Below are positions 7,955 to 17,461 of a stretch of 64,000 nucleotides of DNA, piece by piece. Source of the stretch: JABDQZ01 sp963801985 (GTDB lineage Bacteria > Pseudomonadota > Gammaproteobacteria > Chromatiales > Chromatiaceae). The translations under genes were made by a program, and so were the position numbers. Below the pieces are notes generated by a model. The model ran no database searches. It was not told where the DNA came from and saw only the letters and a program-made list of their open reading frames with translations. Position 1 is the first letter of the stretch, and every line of letters starts with the position of its first letter. Location of the stretch: the NCBI GenBank assembly GCA_963801985.1, contig CAWDGV010000012.1, positions 248,001 through 312,000 of the forward strand. The letters are read 5' to 3'.

Positions 7955-9169
7955 CTATTGTACTTCCAATTTACGGGTCTTAACGCTTCTACCATCTTCA
8001 ACTTCATTGCCGGGGTGGTCAATGAGAATTTCATCTTGCTGCAAGCCGTCGAGAATCTGCGCAACAAGACCATTGTGTTGTCCGACTTTAACCGGGCGAA
8101 GCCTGGCATGGTTATCTTGAATCACGTAAACAGCCCAGCCAGACCCATGGCGAAACAGGCTGCTGGCGGGCACCTGTAAGGCATCTTCCTCATGCCAGAT
8201 TATAAAACTGGCCTCAACCCGGTATCCATCCCCCAGAAGTTGCCATTGATCTGCCGGCGAGGTGAAATCTGAAATAATCAAAACGCGTTGTTCTTCAACG
8301 CCCAGTGCCGAGATTTTGGTAAAGCCTACGGGCTCAATGATGCGTACGACGCCTTCCAAAGGTTGGTCACCACCCCAGCGATCGAAGCGGACTTTCATGC
8401 CGGGTTTAATTTTTACCGCATCAGCTGACAACACATCCACTTCAATTTCGAGTGCGGTGGGATCACCAACCTCCAGCAACGCTTCTCCGGTGCTGACAGG
8501 ACCTTCACACTGCCGGTCAATTTTGAGAATCCTGCCGGTGATAGGGGAACGGATCATGATGCGTTCCAATGTGCCATCCTGGCTGATTTGGCTGCCGCTG
8601 TTGAGTAATGCCTGTGCCGCTTCCAGTTCATAGTGTGCAACTTCAACGTTGAAATCAGCACTGCGTTTGGCGGCGCTGCTGGTATTGGCCCGGGTTAAGG
8701 CGTTATCAAATTCACCCTGTGAGATCGTGCCTTTTTTTAATAGTGGACGTAGTCTCTGAAGGTCACTTGCAGCCAGTTTTTCATTTTCTGTAGCTGAGAT
8801 AGCCTGTTCTTCAGCAGCGTGCAGGGCTGATTGCGCGGCTGCTACTTTTGCCTGGGCCTGCGCCCGGCTGCGAGGATCAAGTACCTGTGATGCCAATGGT
8901 GTAATGCTGAGTAAAGCCTGGCCTTGTTTGACGGTATCACCGACATCCAGTTGCACCCTGCAGGTCACACCATCAACGGGTGCCGCTACCACGTAACGGT
9001 CTATCACTCGCGTACGGCCTTCTTCCTCAATCGTGACGGTCATGGCGTCACGCTGGACGCTTACCGCTTCGACCAGTATTGCCTGCGGCCAAAAGCCATA
9101 AGCCAGCAGTGCGATTAGCAGCAATGTTATCAGCGTAATGACAGGATGCTTGTGCATCAGTGGCCACAT
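7955..9169 (-). CDS. HlyD-family periplasmic adaptor of an ABC exporter
   Basis: A 404-residue membrane-fusion protein: one N-terminal anchor (about 10-28), a biotinyl/lipoyl half domain (VVAAPVDGVTCRVQLDVGDTV), an alpha hairpin (about 95-200, Ala/Gln/Glu rich), the second half (IRSPITGRILKID) and beta-barrel domains (EIEVDVLSADAVKI onward). Such proteins link an inner-membrane transporter to an outer-membrane channel. AAGGA is well placed before the ATG, which is four bases after the permease stop. No TolC gene is adjacent; the TolC-like gene near 39 kb is a candidate only. Confidence 0.9.
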   Translation of the reverse strand: MWPLMHKHPVITLITLLLIALLAYGFWPQAILVEAVSVQRDAMTVTIEEEGRTRVIDRYVVAAPVDGVTCRVQLDVGDTVKQGQALLSITPLASQVLDPRSRAQAQAKVAAAQSALHAAEEQAISATENEKLAASDLQRLRPLLKKGTISQGEFDNALTRANTSSAAKRSADFNVEVAHYELEAAQALLNSGSQISQDGTLERIMIRSPITGRILKIDRQCEGPVSTGEALLEVGDPTALEIEVDVLSADAVKIKPGMKVRFDRWGGDQPLEGVVRIIEPVGFTKISALGVEEQRVLIISDFTSPADQWQLLGDGYRVEASFIIWHEEDALQVPASSLFRHGSGWAVYVIQDNHARLRPVKVGQHNGLVAQILDGLQQDEILIDHPGNEVEDGRSVKTRKLEVQ

Positions 9170-9173
9170 GGAT

Positions 9174-11537
9174 CTATTCCTTGGTTTTGAGTACAGCTAC
9201 CATATCGAGTTGTGCAAGATTGCGCCAGATCATCAATGCAGAAATTATCGATGAAACAATGACCACCAAGGCGGCAAAAGCATAAACCTTTATCCCCAGT
9301 ACCAGTGGAATTCGGTACAGGTCGGTATCAAATTTAAAGGCCAGGTAAGCGCATAAGCCATAACCTATCAGCATGCCGAGGGGTAATGCGAACAGGGTCA
9401 GTAACGCTTGTTCGCCTAGCAGAATATAGGCAACTTCAGCGCGTTCAAAACCCAAAACCCGCAAACTGGCCAGTTCGCGGTTTCGTTCTGACAGGGCGAT
9501 GCGCATACTGTTATATATCACGCCAAAAGCAATGCTGCCTCCCAGCAGGGTGGTTATAAAAGTAAAGAACAGGATGGTTTCATCCATGGTCTCGTAAAAG
9601 GCGTTGATAGCGGACTGCTGCTCTACCACGCCGGCTATTCGTGGCATTTTTTTCAACTCACGATAAACATTGTTCTGGTATAGCGGATCGACTTTTAGCC
9701 TGGCTCCGGAAATTGCATTACCTTCCCCGAGTAAACGGTTTAATGCACCTCGCTGCATATAGGCATTTACACCCAGATATTCTTTGGCTGTTGCGACAAC
9801 CGGTACCTGTACTACGGTGCGGTTTCCTTCCAGTATTTCAATGCTGAGCATGTCACCAGGTTTGATATGCAGCAGTTCAGCCAGGTAGTCTGTCAGTACA
9901 ACACCCTGTTGCGGCAGGTCGATGGTTTTCAGTTGCGTGTCGAGCAGGTGCATCAGGCTGCCATTGGCCTCGATACCCTGCACCGAGGTGCGGTAAAAAC
10001 GATGTTCAAACTGCAGTTTTGCCGCTACGGTTCGAAAGCCTTCAACATGCTGGGCACCTTGCAGGCTGCGTAGGGAGTACAGGGAGCGTAGTGATGTGGG
10101 TTCCGTGTAAAAGGCAGTGATATCACTCCGCTGGCTCAGGTTGTACTGTACTTCAACCATGTGGTCGATAGCGCCTTTCTGGAAGCCGCCGATCATCATG
10201 GTGCCACAGGCCATGCTGATACCCAGGGTTGTCAGGAATGACTTTAGCGGACTGCGCTCGATGTGGCGCAATATCATGCGAGTTGGTTGGGTAAACCAGT
10301 GTTGCAGTCCAAGGCGTTCCACCAGCGTGGCATGATACATCGCTGGTGGTTCAGGTCGCATGGCCTGGGCCGGTGGTAACGCAGCTGCAGCATGTACCGC
10401 ATGCAGGGTGCCGATCATGGCAACCGTCATGCTGACCAACGCTGCGGCTAACACGACCTGCGGTTTAAGGGTGTAAATCATGAATGGCAGGCTATAGTAT
10501 TCCATGTAAATATTACTCATGCCCTTACCCATCCAGATACCAAAGCCGGTGCCGATAACAACGCCCAGCGCGACGATCAGCAGGATCAGCTTGGTGTAAT
10601 GCAGTCCCACTGCAAAATTGCTGTAGCCAAAGGCCTTTAATGCGGCAATTTGTTCCCGCTGCAGGCTGATCAGCCGACTGGTAACAACATTCAGTAAAAA
10701 TGCGGCAACGCCGAAGAAAATCAGCGGGAAGATAGTGGCAATGGTCTGCTGTTGGCGCAGTTCTTCTGACAGGAAGCGATTGGATAACTGGTCTTTGCGA
10801 CCAATGGCACCGGTACCACCATAGGGTTTTAACAGTTCATCCAGTCGGTCAATCACGTCCTGGACATTGCCCTCCCGGCTTAGCGTGAGGGCGACATTGT
10901 TAAAGGCGCCTTCCATGTCATAAGCATTGGCCAATGGCTTGCGAGCCATCCACAATACACCGTAACGCAGGTAATCAGGAAACATGGCCCCTGGTGCGAT
11001 CTGGTAGATATATTCGGGTGATACCGCCTGTCCTGTTACCCTCAGGGTTTTGCTGCGTCCATTGATGGTGGCACGTATTTTGTCACCCTGCTTAAGCCTG
11101 TGGGCCCTGGCAAATTCTTCGCTGAGCAAAACTTCGTTATCCCGGAGAGCATCCAGCAGGCGGCCTTCCCGCAGGTAGATCTGGTTCAGCAGGCCAGGGC
11201 TGTTGTCCGGTAACGACAGCAGGTGGCCGCTGACCGGGTCATTAAAGCCCTCTACATCGAGATTAACGTAGGCAACTACGCGGGTTTCAACTTTATCGAC
11301 GCCGGGTATTTCACGAATACGTTCTACCAGGGAAAGAGGGGCGCGTTTGAGTGAGGCAAAAATATGGGCGAAGTGATGGTTGCGATAAAAATTTTCGCGG
11401 GTTTCAAACAGGGAATCCAGTGTGCTGAGCGACATGATGAAAATGCTGACGCCACTGACAATGACCATGGCAATGGCCACGACCTGCATGCGCATGCCCC
11501 AGAAATCACGCCAGAGTTTCTTATCAATGGCTTTCAC
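9174..11537 (-). CDS. ABC transporter permease with two FtsX domains
   Basis: A 787-residue permease with an N-terminal TM helix (about 17-38), a large periplasmic region, a first FtsX core (three TM helices about 265-390, LNVVTSRLISLQREQIAALKAFGY), a second periplasmic region and a second FtsX core near the end (SMRIALSERNRELASLRVLGF). The duplicated arrangement resembles DevC/LolE-like or YbbP-like exporters rather than single-core MacB. It pairs with the ATPase upstream and HlyD protein downstream. Substrate unknown; lipoproteins, peptides or lipids are typical for such systems. Confidence 0.9.
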   Translation of the reverse strand: MKAIDKKLWRDFWGMRMQVVAIAMVIVSGVSIFIMSLSTLDSLFETRENFYRNHHFAHIFASLKRAPLSLVERIREIPGVDKVETRVVAYVNLDVEGFNDPVSGHLLSLPDNSPGLLNQIYLREGRLLDALRDNEVLLSEEFARAHRLKQGDKIRATINGRSKTLRVTGQAVSPEYIYQIAPGAMFPDYLRYGVLWMARKPLANAYDMEGAFNNVALTLSREGNVQDVIDRLDELLKPYGGTGAIGRKDQLSNRFLSEELRQQQTIATIFPLIFFGVAAFLLNVVTSRLISLQREQIAALKAFGYSNFAVGLHYTKLILLIVALGVVIGTGFGIWMGKGMSNIYMEYYSLPFMIYTLKPQVVLAAALVSMTVAMIGTLHAVHAAAALPPAQAMRPEPPAMYHATLVERLGLQHWFTQPTRMILRHIERSPLKSFLTTLGISMACGTMMIGGFQKGAIDHMVEVQYNLSQRSDITAFYTEPTSLRSLYSLRSLQGAQHVEGFRTVAAKLQFEHRFYRTSVQGIEANGSLMHLLDTQLKTIDLPQQGVVLTDYLAELLHIKPGDMLSIEILEGNRTVVQVPVVATAKEYLGVNAYMQRGALNRLLGEGNAISGARLKVDPLYQNNVYRELKKMPRIAGVVEQQSAINAFYETMDETILFFTFITTLLGGSIAFGVIYNSMRIALSERNRELASLRVLGFERAEVAYILLGEQALLTLFALPLGMLIGYGLCAYLAFKFDTDLYRIPLVLGIKVYAFAALVVIVSSIISALMIWRNLAQLDMVAVLKTKE

Positions 11538-11556
11538 AGGCAGTGAATTCCAGTCA

Positions 11557-12300
11557 CTACCATTCCAGTTCGCGCGGTGACAGGCGGTGATGATTGATTT
11601 TTACTTCGGTAATCAGACCATCGGCCATGTGGATTACCCGGTCGGCCATGTTGGCAATGCCGGCATTATGGGTAATGACGGCGGTAGTGGTACCAAGCTC
11701 CTGGTTAATGCGTTGCAGTGCCTCCAGTACCACGATACCGGTTTGTGAATCCAGAGCACCGGTGGGTTCATCACACAACAGCACGTCCGGGTTTTTGGCA
11801 ATTGCCCTGGCAATGGCAACACGCTGCTGTTCTCCGCCAGACAGCTGGGCAGGGAAGTGATCCATGCGTTCAGTCAGTCCTACCAATGCCAGTGCCTGCT
11901 CCGGCTGCATTGGTGACAGTGAAATTTCAGTTACCACGGCTACGTTCTCACGCGCAGTCAGGCTGGGTATCAGGTTGTAGAACTGGAATACGAAGCCCAC
12001 GTGATAGCGTCGATAGCGGGTCAGTTCCCGCTCAGAGGCGTGCGTAAGGTCATTCTGGCTATAAAAAACGTTTCCGGCTGTTGGCGTGTCCAGGCCACCC
12101 AGAATATTCAGCAAGGTGGATTTTCCACTGCCTGAAGCGCCCAGGAAAACAGTAAATTCACCTTTAAACAGTTCCAGGTTGATGCCGCGCAGGGCTTCAA
12201 CCTGTACCTCTCCCATCTGGTAAATCTTGGTGAGATTTTCGACATGAAATACCTGTTCGGCATTTGAAGCGTCATCATTACCCTGTAGGTTGTTGCTCAT
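11557..12300 (-). CDS. ABC transporter ATP-binding protein (LolD/MacB type)
   Basis: A 247-residue ATPase with all motifs: Walker A GASGSGKS (54-61), Q-loop near 105, signature LSGGEQQR (153-160), Walker B VLLCDEPT (173-180), D-loop ALD and switch His (VITHN). The sequence FQFYNLIPSLTARENV is typical of the LolD/MacB/FtsE branch, which powers FtsX-type permeases. Nineteen bases separate it from the permease gene and 18 from the upstream c-di-GMP gene, so all are probably on one transcript. Confidence 0.95.
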   Translation of the reverse strand: MSNNLQGNDDASNAEQVFHVENLTKIYQMGEVQVEALRGINLELFKGEFTVFLGASGSGKSTLLNILGGLDTPTAGNVFYSQNDLTHASERELTRYRRYHVGFVFQFYNLIPSLTARENVAVVTEISLSPMQPEQALALVGLTERMDHFPAQLSGGEQQRVAIARAIAKNPDVLLCDEPTGALDSQTGIVVLEALQRINQELGTTTAVITHNAGIANMADRVIHMADGLITEVKINHHRLSPRELEW

Positions 12301-12318
12301 AGTTTTCAGTATGTTTAA

Positions 12319-15120
12319 CTATTGCTCTAAAGCGCTCGACATATTCCAACGTTTTCCTGATGCGAGCAGTTTCTGAAATTCTTGCGCAGGTACAGGTTTG
12401 CTGTAAAGGTATCCCTGTAGCAGGTCGCAATGATGGTTGGCAAGAAACATTGCCTGTTGCTCTGTTTCAACACCTTCGGCAACCACTTTCAGGTTAAGGC
12501 TTCGTGCCATGGCCAGAATGGCGGAAGTGATCTTGACGTCGTCATTATCCCCTGGAATATCCTGTACAAATGAGCGGTCAATCTTGAGTGACTCGAGTGG
12601 GAAACGCTTCAGGTAACTTAATGAGGAATAACCGGTACCGAAATCATCAACTGACACACCCAGGTTCATGTCCCTGAATGACTGCAGGGTCGCAATGGTG
12701 TCATCGATATTACGCATGATAATACTTTCGGTTATCTCGAGTTCGAGATACTCAGGCGCCAGGCCTGATTTTTTTAAAGCCTGTTTGACTTTCTGCTGCA
12801 GGTCTTTCTGAATAAATTGCAGGCCACTGAGGTTAACGGCAACGCGTATGGGTGGCAGGCCGGCTTTCTGCCACTGGGCATTCTGCTGACAGGCCTGGTT
12901 TAAGACCCAGTCACCAATTTCCAGAATCATGCCGGTATCCTCGGCCAGCGGAATAAACTCGGCAGGCGAAATCATGCCCAGTTCTGACTGTTCCCAGCGA
13001 AGTAATGCTTCAGCGCCAATGATCTGGCCGGTTGCAGAGCAAATCTGTGGCTGGTAATACAGCTTCATTTCGTCCAGCGCTAACGCCTTGCGCAGTTTGC
13101 CTTCAAGACGGAGATGTTCTGCCGCACGAATTCCCATATGTTCCGAATAAAACTGGAAATTATTTTTGCCCACTTCCTTGGCATGGTACATGGCTGTGTC
13201 GGCATTCTTCAGCAGTTCGTCCACTTCCTTGCCATCATGAGGGAATATTGCAATACCGATACTGGGTGTGACATAGACCTCGGAACCATTCAGGTCGAAA
13301 GACCGGTCAATATTCTGCTGTATCCTGCTGGCTACCAGGCTGGCATCATGAATGTCCTTGATTTCGGTGAGTAATACAGTGAATTCATCACCACCCAGTC
13401 GGGCAACATTCTGCTTGGGAGCTTCATCTTCTAGGGAGTAATGCGAGATCGAGTCATTGTCGCGTACCTGTTCAAGCAGCCGATGACCAACTTTCTTGAT
13501 CAACAGGTCACCAAAATCATGACCCAGCGTGTCATTGATGCGTTTAAACTCATCGAGATCGATAAACAGGACTGCGCCAATACGATTGTTACGGATCGCA
13601 GACTTGATGGCCAGGTTCGTCTGGATTTTGAAGGATTGGCGGTTAGGTAAATTGGTCAGTGAATCATAGTAGGCCAATTGCCTGATCTGTTTCTCTGCTT
13701 CCTTTCGTTGCGTGATATCGCGGGCGAAAATACTGAGAATGTATTCATCGCCAATAAAGGAGATTGAGGCGGAAAGCTCCAGGGGAAATTCGTTACCTTC
13801 TTTATGCTTGCCGGTAACTTCAATCTGGAAACCGGGTTCTTCCGGGTTCGCAGTGCTGAAAAATTCAGTAATGAATTGGCCGTGTTTGCGTATGGCATCC
13901 GTTGACAGGATCAATGGCAGCAGTAGCTGACCTTCGACCATATTTTTATCATAACCAAAAGTTTTCTCAGCTTTCTGGTTCCAGCTCAGGATTTTGCCGT
14001 TGTTATCTGTGGTAATAACGGCATCAAAAGCTGTATCAATGACCTGGGCAAAACGTTCGCCTTCTTCAAAAATGGCAATCGCGGCTTTCTCTTCTCGCAG
14101 ACTGGCAATACGGCGGATCCGGTAAATACCAAATGACAGGGAAATAATGACAATTGTGAATAACAGGGCAGTGGCCAGTTTCCAGGCATTGATTACTTCA
14201 TATCCAACATCACGGCTCAGCGTGATATTCATGATTTTCCCATAGGCCTGAATAATTTGCTGAGACTGCTGTGAGAACAGCTTGGTGGGTTTGGCGTTTT
14301 TAACCAGGCCGCTATTTCCGGCAAGAGGAAGGTTTTTGTCCGGTGCGTCGCTGCCGTTGTGTAGCAAAGCAATGGCCAGTTGGTGCTCATCAAAAGGAAT
14401 GCCGTCAAAAAACTGCTCGGGTCGCATTTCAAGCGCGACCAGGCCGCTGAGCATTTTACGCCTGTCTTCAGGTGTTTCGGGTGGATACCTGCCCTGGTAA
14501 ATGGCTTTGAAAACCAGAAAGGACAAAATATCAGGCTCGGTTAATGGAATCGGGCCGGAAGCCGTGATTTCACCTGAATCTATCGCTTTTGTAATGGCGT
14601 CAATAGCATTGCCTGAAGTGGCAATATCATAGCCAAGCGCCTTGGCTGATATCGGAGTGAGTGGTTCAATGAAATTGATGGCTAATTTCCAGGGTAAATA
14701 AGCCTGGCTGTCGTTTGCAAAGCTTTTGAGTCTAAAGCCGACAAAGCCCTTTTCTACCATGCTTTCAACGAAGCTGTCGGTTTCACTGGCAGACACTTTT
14801 TCAATGCGTAATATCGAGGAGATGAACGGGTAGGCTGTGAGTATTTCCTGTGCGATGCCGCTGAACTCAGCCACATTCAGTTCGTCGCTGGAATGATGTA
14901 TGCCAACCATGGATATCAGCACGGTTTCCAGGCTGGCGATGCGCTGGGTAATGAACTGTTTGACCAGTGTGACATCTTTATCAAATTTATCACGGACACG
15001 TTGCGTATCTGTCCAGATAGAAATGCCCGCAATAATCAGTGAAACCAGCAAAATGGTTGTCACCAGAAATGCCAGGTTTTTACGGGAAAAGAATTTTTCG
15101 TTCTCGGCTAAAATCCGCAT
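12319..15120 (-). CDS. CHASE-PAS-GGDEF-EAL membrane sensor for c-di-GMP
   Basis: A 933-residue protein. TM1 (about 17-37) and TM2 (about 312-333) bracket a periplasmic CHASE-type sensor; a cytoplasmic PAS domain follows (about 350-470, DAVITTDNNGKILSWN), then GGDEF (intact LGGDEF near 573) and EAL (GAEALLRW near 700, DDFGTGYSS near 825, VAEGVE, LQGY). Both catalytic domains look intact. It starts 12 bases after the stop of a periplasmic binding-protein gene, suggesting that protein presents a ligand to the CHASE region. Its stop is 18 bases before the ABC exporter genes. Confidence 0.92.
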   Translation of the reverse strand: MRILAENEKFFSRKNLAFLVTTILLVSLIIAGISIWTDTQRVRDKFDKDVTLVKQFITQRIASLETVLISMVGIHHSSDELNVAEFSGIAQEILTAYPFISSILRIEKVSASETDSFVESMVEKGFVGFRLKSFANDSQAYLPWKLAINFIEPLTPISAKALGYDIATSGNAIDAITKAIDSGEITASGPIPLTEPDILSFLVFKAIYQGRYPPETPEDRRKMLSGLVALEMRPEQFFDGIPFDEHQLAIALLHNGSDAPDKNLPLAGNSGLVKNAKPTKLFSQQSQQIIQAYGKIMNITLSRDVGYEVINAWKLATALLFTIVIISLSFGIYRIRRIASLREEKAAIAIFEEGERFAQVIDTAFDAVITTDNNGKILSWNQKAEKTFGYDKNMVEGQLLLPLILSTDAIRKHGQFITEFFSTANPEEPGFQIEVTGKHKEGNEFPLELSASISFIGDEYILSIFARDITQRKEAEKQIRQLAYYDSLTNLPNRQSFKIQTNLAIKSAIRNNRIGAVLFIDLDEFKRINDTLGHDFGDLLIKKVGHRLLEQVRDNDSISHYSLEDEAPKQNVARLGGDEFTVLLTEIKDIHDASLVASRIQQNIDRSFDLNGSEVYVTPSIGIAIFPHDGKEVDELLKNADTAMYHAKEVGKNNFQFYSEHMGIRAAEHLRLEGKLRKALALDEMKLYYQPQICSATGQIIGAEALLRWEQSELGMISPAEFIPLAEDTGMILEIGDWVLNQACQQNAQWQKAGLPPIRVAVNLSGLQFIQKDLQQKVKQALKKSGLAPEYLELEITESIIMRNIDDTIATLQSFRDMNLGVSVDDFGTGYSSLSYLKRFPLESLKIDRSFVQDIPGDNDDVKITSAILAMARSLNLKVVAEGVETEQQAMFLANHHCDLLQGYLYSKPVPAQEFQKLLASGKRWNMSSALEQ

Positions 15121-15132
15121 GGAGGCACGTCA

Positions 15133-16098
15133 TCAATTCACTTTTTTGGCTTTCCGGCTAATATCCTTTGGCAAGGCTATCCCGGTGTTATTTAATATTG
15201 ACGGATTCAGCCAAATCTCCCATTTCCGGTTTGAGATAATGGGAATATCGGTGGGGGCAGTGCCTTTTAGAATATGTAATGCAGCCTGTGCAGCCCATTC
15301 TCCCTGTTCTTCAGGGATTTTGGTCAGGCCCAGAATCGTATAGGGCATCATCCAGTCATGATTGGTTACAGTCATGACCCTGGTGGACGAGTTAACAAGT
15401 TCCAGAATCTCTTCATGCTTCCAGTCATTTATCCCTGATTTACTGCCGATAATCACAAAATCAGCTTGTTGTGCCTGTCGATAAAAATCCATCCACTCAG
15501 AATTGCTGCTGGCCAGGCCGCTTTTTATTTCAATATTTCTCTTGTTGGCGGCTTTTTTGAAACGGGCCAGGTTTTTTGTTTCTGTCAATGTATTTGCGCC
15601 AATATAGAATGCGGTGGTGGCTTTGCCTTGAATGTGCTGAATCCTGTCAAAAAGGGGGGCGATGGGTGCTATTTCGACAATGCCAGTCGTGTTGCTATAG
15701 GGGAAACCGTATTCGTCAACACTCCAGTTAATACCGCAGAAGACAAACGGTGTTGGGTGATCCCTGAAATAGGGTTGAATCAGGTATCTGGCGGCGTTGT
15801 CATCTGAAGTAATAACAACATCCGGCTGCCAGCTTTCGATTAACTGTTTGGCTTTTAAAGCAGCGGCTTTTTTATCAGCTTCACTTTTATGACGCTTGGT
15901 GTCCATGTCAAACTGTCTGAGTTCACATTGATTGCCAATAGTTTTCCTAAGTCCGCGTTCAACACCATCTGACCAGGCATAGCCCTTGTGGTAAGACGAA
16001 ATATACAGGCATTTTTCAGCGACCGCCGATAATGGTAGAAACGCCAGAATCAGGAAAAAATGGGGCAGATAATGGGTGTGAAAAAATCGGGTGAGCAC
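15133..16098 (-). CDS. ABC_sub_bind-type periplasmic binding protein
   Basis: About 321 residues with a signal peptide (hydrophobic FFLILAFLPLSAVA, cut before EKC) and two Rossmann-like lobes of the ABC substrate-binding family PF04392: LYISSYHKGYAWSDG, PDVVITSDDNAARYLI, PFVFCGINW and SNTTGIVE. Homologues occur with transport systems but often with sensor kinases or cyclases. A GTG start at 16098 is preferred because AAGGAGA lies seven bases before it; an ATG nine codons earlier lacks this. With no permease beside it, a sensory role with the adjacent CHASE cyclase is the likelier inference. Confidence 0.87.
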   Translation of the reverse strand: MLTRFFHTHYLPHFFLILAFLPLSAVAEKCLYISSYHKGYAWSDGVERGLRKTIGNQCELRQFDMDTKRHKSEADKKAAALKAKQLIESWQPDVVITSDDNAARYLIQPYFRDHPTPFVFCGINWSVDEYGFPYSNTTGIVEIAPIAPLFDRIQHIQGKATTAFYIGANTLTETKNLARFKKAANKRNIEIKSGLASSNSEWMDFYRQAQQADFVIIGSKSGINDWKHEEILELVNSSTRVMTVTNHDWMMPYTILGLTKIPEEQGEWAAQAALHILKGTAPTDIPIISNRKWEIWLNPSILNNTGIALPKDISRKAKKVN

Positions 16099-16315
16099 AA
16101 AACTCTCCTTGTCATGGAAGGCCATTTTTCAGGCACAGCAATAAACTTGTTAAAACCTTACAAAGAGCAGCGGCATTTTTTTCGGAAACTTTAATTTCAA
16201 GCGCGCTTTTTTGTTGGGAAACGGGGAAATATCTGGATAGAAGGAATTGTTCCCGGAACTCAGCCGGTTTGTCCTGCTGAGCAGTCTGGCTGATTGTGCA
16301 GTTGATAAAACAGGG

Positions 16316-16855
16316 TTAAGGAAAAATCGGGTTAAGTACACTCATCGGCTTGGATAGTTGGCGCACGTTATACTCCATGCCGGTCATACCGCTTGTCATG
16401 TGGTACATATTGAGGCCGATATCATCGATAGAAGCTTTCATGCCACCCATGTCATGATCTATGGATTGCATGCTTTCGGTCATGCTGTCCATGTTGATTC
16501 TGATCAGTGGCAGGCTGGATGTTATGTTGCCTATGTTATTGGCAATAACATGCATATAGGTAATGTGGTTATCGAACTGTTCTACGGTGATTGCTATTTC
16601 AGTCATGTCGTCATCGATCTGGGTCAGATGCGAGCGCATCGAGTCCATGTTGTTAACGATGCCATCCATATTTCTGGAAAGTACCCAGACCAGGTAAACA
16701 TTAATGAATGCAACAATAAGTAGCAGAATCGATATACGCTTGATGACTTTGTCGGTGATTTTGAAGTGCTTGTGGCGTTCATCGATGTGCAGCTGGGTTT
16801 CCCTGCCCACTCTGGCCATAACTTCAACAATTGCTCTGCGTGGATCGTCCTGCAT
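16316..16855 (-). CDS. Single-TM coiled-coil membrane protein, unknown (pair member B)
   Basis: A 179-residue protein with a charged cytoplasmic part (1-38), one TM helix (about 40-60, ISILLLIVAFINVYLVWVL) and a periplasmic region of about 115 residues with a coiled-coil pattern of Met, Ile and Asn spaced in heptads (MDGIVNNMDSM, MDSMTESMQSID). It ends LSKPMSVLNPIFP. The upstream neighbour has the same plan and a similar end (PARSINKFFP), so the two look like tandem paralogues that could form hetero-oligomers. AGGAAA precedes the ATG. I do not recognise a characterised family. Confidence 0.78.
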   Translation of the reverse strand: MQDDPRRAIVEVMARVGRETQLHIDERHKHFKITDKVIKRISILLLIVAFINVYLVWVLSRNMDGIVNNMDSMRSHLTQIDDDMTEIAITVEQFDNHITYMHVIANNIGNITSSLPLIRINMDSMTESMQSIDHDMGGMKASIDDIGLNMYHMTSGMTGMEYNVRQLSKPMSVLNPIFP

Positions 16856-16876
16856 ATGGTTTCCTGGCTGGTCCTG

Positions 16877-17461
16877 TCAGGGTATCGGGAAGAACTTGTT
16901 AATGGAGCGGGCGGGTTCGGCCATGCGGTTCATCTCGTAGTTTATAACCTGAACTTGCGAATTCATCTGCCTGATGGTAATTGCAATATTGTTAATGGTC
17001 TGATGCATGTCAGTAAACTGGTGGTCAATTCCCATCACACTGTATTCCATTGCATTTATATTTGAAGTGATCTCATCCATTTCCTGACTCATGACCGTGG
17101 TATATTGCTCGATGTCAGACATGAGGGCAACCTGTGACTCCATGGCAACCATATTGTTCTTGATATCATCCATTTTGGCAGAGACAGCGATAAAGTGAAC
17201 ATTCATATCACCTACCACGTGCGAGATTCGACTGACCTGTGAACTGAGCATCAGTAACAGGATGAGAATTGACATGGCAACCAGGCTCAGGATAAACAGG
17301 CCGGCACGGATACTGTAATTAAGACGGTCACCCAGCTTGTTTTTGACTTCAATTTGCCCAAGGATAATACCCTCGAATGAGCTCATTGCACGGAGGTACT
17401 GCTGCTGTAGTACAGCTTCGTTATTACTTGCCTTGGGGCTGTTTATTTCTTCTTCTGTCAC
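16877..17461 (-). CDS. Single-TM coiled-coil membrane protein, unknown (pair member A)
   Basis: A 194-residue protein with the same layout as its downstream neighbour: cytoplasmic part (1-50), TM helix (about 52-74, AGLFILSLVAMSILILLLML), then a long heptad-patterned region rich in Met, Ile, Asn and Asp (MDDIKNNMVAMESQ, MDEITSNINAMEYS). It ends SINKFFPIP. The start codon is GTG at 17461, with TAGG seven bases before it. The 21-base gap to the partner suggests one transcript. The pattern recalls the helical parts of chemoreceptors but lacks the signalling tip. Function unknown. Confidence 0.78.
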   Translation of the reverse strand: MTEEEINSPKASNNEAVLQQQYLRAMSSFEGIILGQIEVKNKLGDRLNYSIRAGLFILSLVAMSILILLLMLSSQVSRISHVVGDMNVHFIAVSAKMDDIKNNMVAMESQVALMSDIEQYTTVMSQEMDEITSNINAMEYSVMGIDHQFTDMHQTINNIAITIRQMNSQVQVINYEMNRMAEPARSINKFFPIP

